From NCBI GenBank assembly GCA_964571695.1, contig CAZNDG010000042.1, positions 1-23,472 of the forward strand: a stretch of 23,472 bases of DNA, given 5' to 3'. Below the pieces are notes generated by a model. That model ran no database searches and had not been told where the DNA came from. It saw only the letters and a program-made list of their open reading frames with translations. Below are positions 22,537 to 23,472 of this stretch, one piece after another. This stretch comes from UBA8958 sp964571695 (lineage in GTDB: Bacteria; Desulfobacterota; Syntrophia; Syntrophales; UBA8958). The stretch's first letter is position 1, and each line of letters opens with the position of its first letter. The position numbers and the translations under genes were made by a program.

Positions 22537-22606
22537 AGACCACGAACGGGACGGATTTTATGAAGGTATCAAGAACCCGCCATAACCAGTCGCCGTCCTG
22601 CCGCTC

Positions 22607-23472
22607 ATGACGGAAAGAGCAACCGACAAGTTTGTTGCCATCGCCAGCCGGCGCTTCCACTACCGGGAATGGGGTGGAGACACCGGGCCGACGCTGGTGC
22701 TGCTCCACGGCATCGGCGACGACAGCCACGTCTGGGATGATTTCTCCAGGGGAGCCGCCGCCCGGTTCCGGATCATCGCCCTGGACCAGCGCGGGCACGG
22801 GGCAAGCGACTGGGCGCGGCCAGCGGCGTATCGTTGCGAAGACTATGTATCCGACCTGGAGCAACTGATCGCCGGGCTGGAATTGCCGGAAGTCATCCTC
22901 ATGGGACACTCCATGGGGGCCCTCCATGCCACCTGCTGCGCCGCCCGGCATCCCGACCGGGTCATCGCCTTGATCCATGCCGATATCGAACCCTGTCCTC
23001 CCGACTGGAACAAAAAGTATCTGGACGGCCTATACGAGCGATTGCCCCGCGATTACCCTTCCATTGGCGCCTATGCGGAAGAGCTGAGGAAAAACAGCCC
23101 CTATGCCCGGGAGGATTTGCTTTGCCGTCTGGCCGGACATGCCCTAACAGCTACAGGGCAAGGCAACTGGCGGTTGCGTTACGACCGGGAGGTCCTGCGG
23201 CATTTCGACCGCTACGATCTGCGGCCCCGGTTGCCGGGAATCAGGTGCCCCGCCCTGATCATCCGGGGATGCGAAAGCCGGGTGATGAGCGCCGATAAGG
23301 CGAGGGAGATGAGCGCCGCCGTTCCCCTTGGCTCCTTTGCGGAAATCCCCCTGGCCAACCATCCGCTCCATACTGACAATCCGGAGGAATTCCAACGGGT
23401 GGTCATGGCCTTTCTTTCCCTGAGTTCCCGGAGGAATGTAACGATGGAAGGAGGTAAGTCCTTAAAAGTGTA
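22607..23472 (+). CDS. Alpha/beta hydrolase, partial at C-terminus
   Basis: At least 288 residues; the frame is open to the window edge. Visible marks are LVLLHGIGDDSHVWDDF with the oxyanion-hole HG at about 34-35, LDQRGHGASDW, and the nucleophile elbow ILMGHSMGALHATCCAARHPDRV. Near the end PLANHPLHTDNPEEFQRVVMAFL supplies the catalytic His. The usual acid position reads RGCESRVM, with Glu instead of Asp; the acid may come from elsewhere, such as ADIEP after strand 6. Reaction and substrate cannot be assigned. The C-terminal helix of the fold is essentially complete, so the stop should lie just beyond the edge. There is no good ribosome site before the ATG at 22607. Confidence 0.85.
   Translation, partial: MTERATDKFVAIASRRFHYREWGGDTGPTLVLLHGIGDDSHVWDDFSRGAAARFRIIALDQRGHGASDWARPAAYRCEDYVSDLEQLIAGLELPEVILMGHSMGALHATCCAARHPDRVIALIHADIEPCPPDWNKKYLDGLYERLPRDYPSIGAYAEELRKNSPYAREDLLCRLAGHALTATGQGNWRLRYDREVLRHFDRYDLRPRLPGIRCPALIIRGCESRVMSADKAREMSAAVPLGSFAEIPLANHPLHTDNPEEFQRVVMAFLSLSSRRNVTMEGGKSLKV
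23448..23455 (+). promoter_or_regulatory. Strong Shine-Dalgarno-like sequence at the right edge
   Basis: AAGGAGGT, a near-perfect anti-16S match, lies inside the end of the hydrolase frame. A GTG at 23468 is 12 nt further on, and other starts may lie beyond the window. It probably serves the next gene, overlapping the hydrolase 3' end. Confidence 0.4.

Noticed and set aside
1..23472. CRISPR arrays, prophage, transposase or toxin-antitoxin genes
   Set aside because: No regularly spaced direct repeats, integrase or transposase motifs, or toxin families were seen; the ATPase gene is the only accessory-looking element.

Overview
This is a GC-rich (clearly above 60% by eye) bacterial chromosome segment, densely coded. 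Gene content points to an anaerobic Desulfobacterota-type bacterium (former Deltaproteobacteria, Syntrophales or sulfate-reducer-like). The main reason is a nearly complete set of genes for making heme b through siroheme (AhbA/B, AhbC, AhbD), clustered with a fused CobA-HemD protein. The taxon is an inference; no rRNA or other marker gene is present.

Minus-strand block, 1-4716. Reading leftwards: a promoter overlapping a perfect 23-bp palindrome, then prmA (L11 methyltransferase), rsmE (16S rRNA m3U1498 methyltransferase) and an RDD membrane protein, with stop/start overlaps at both junctions. A tRNA-Phe(GAA) with its own promoter-like and terminator signals follows. Last is a secreted TIM-barrel glycoside-hydrolase-like protein that runs off the left edge of the window.

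Plus-strand heme block, 4943-17583. The order is a Met8/CysG-N type precorrin-2 dehydrogenase, a CcsA/HemX-type membrane protein, hemA, hemC, cobA-hemD, an inserted AAA ATPase (AAA_14/DUF4143 type), ahbC, a cyclic-nucleotide-binding-domain protein, hemB, ahbD, a secreted four-EF-hand protein, and an AhbA/AhbB-type siroheme decarboxylase subunit. Together these encode glutamyl-tRNA -> glutamate semialdehyde, then aminolevulinate -> porphobilinogen -> hydroxymethylbilane -> uroporphyrinogen III -> precorrin-2 -> sirohydrochlorin/siroheme -> didecarboxysiroheme -> Fe-coproporphyrin III -> heme b. Missing from the window are HemL (glutamate semialdehyde aminomutase) and a second siroheme decarboxylase subunit. 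The three longest gaps in the block (5651-5869, 7976-8180, 9117-9398) are all filled with short palindromic repeats built around CCCTTGAAGGG.

Plus-strand tail, 17660-23472. polA encodes a DNA polymerase I whose proofreading domain has lost key catalytic residues. It is followed by a YcbB-type L,D-transpeptidase and an alpha/beta hydrolase cut by the right edge. No stretch longer than 300 bases lacks a gene.

The most interesting structure is the ATPase insertion at about 10909-12293. A 22-bp perfect inverted repeat overlaps the cobA-hemD stop codon. A promoter-like pair is placed so that transcription would begin at the ATPase start codon. A decayed second copy of a hemD segment lies just after the ATPase gene. 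Other points worth a second look are Ala/Pro/Gly-rich insertions inside three unrelated conserved enzymes, and a ~60-bp dispersed repeat present twice.
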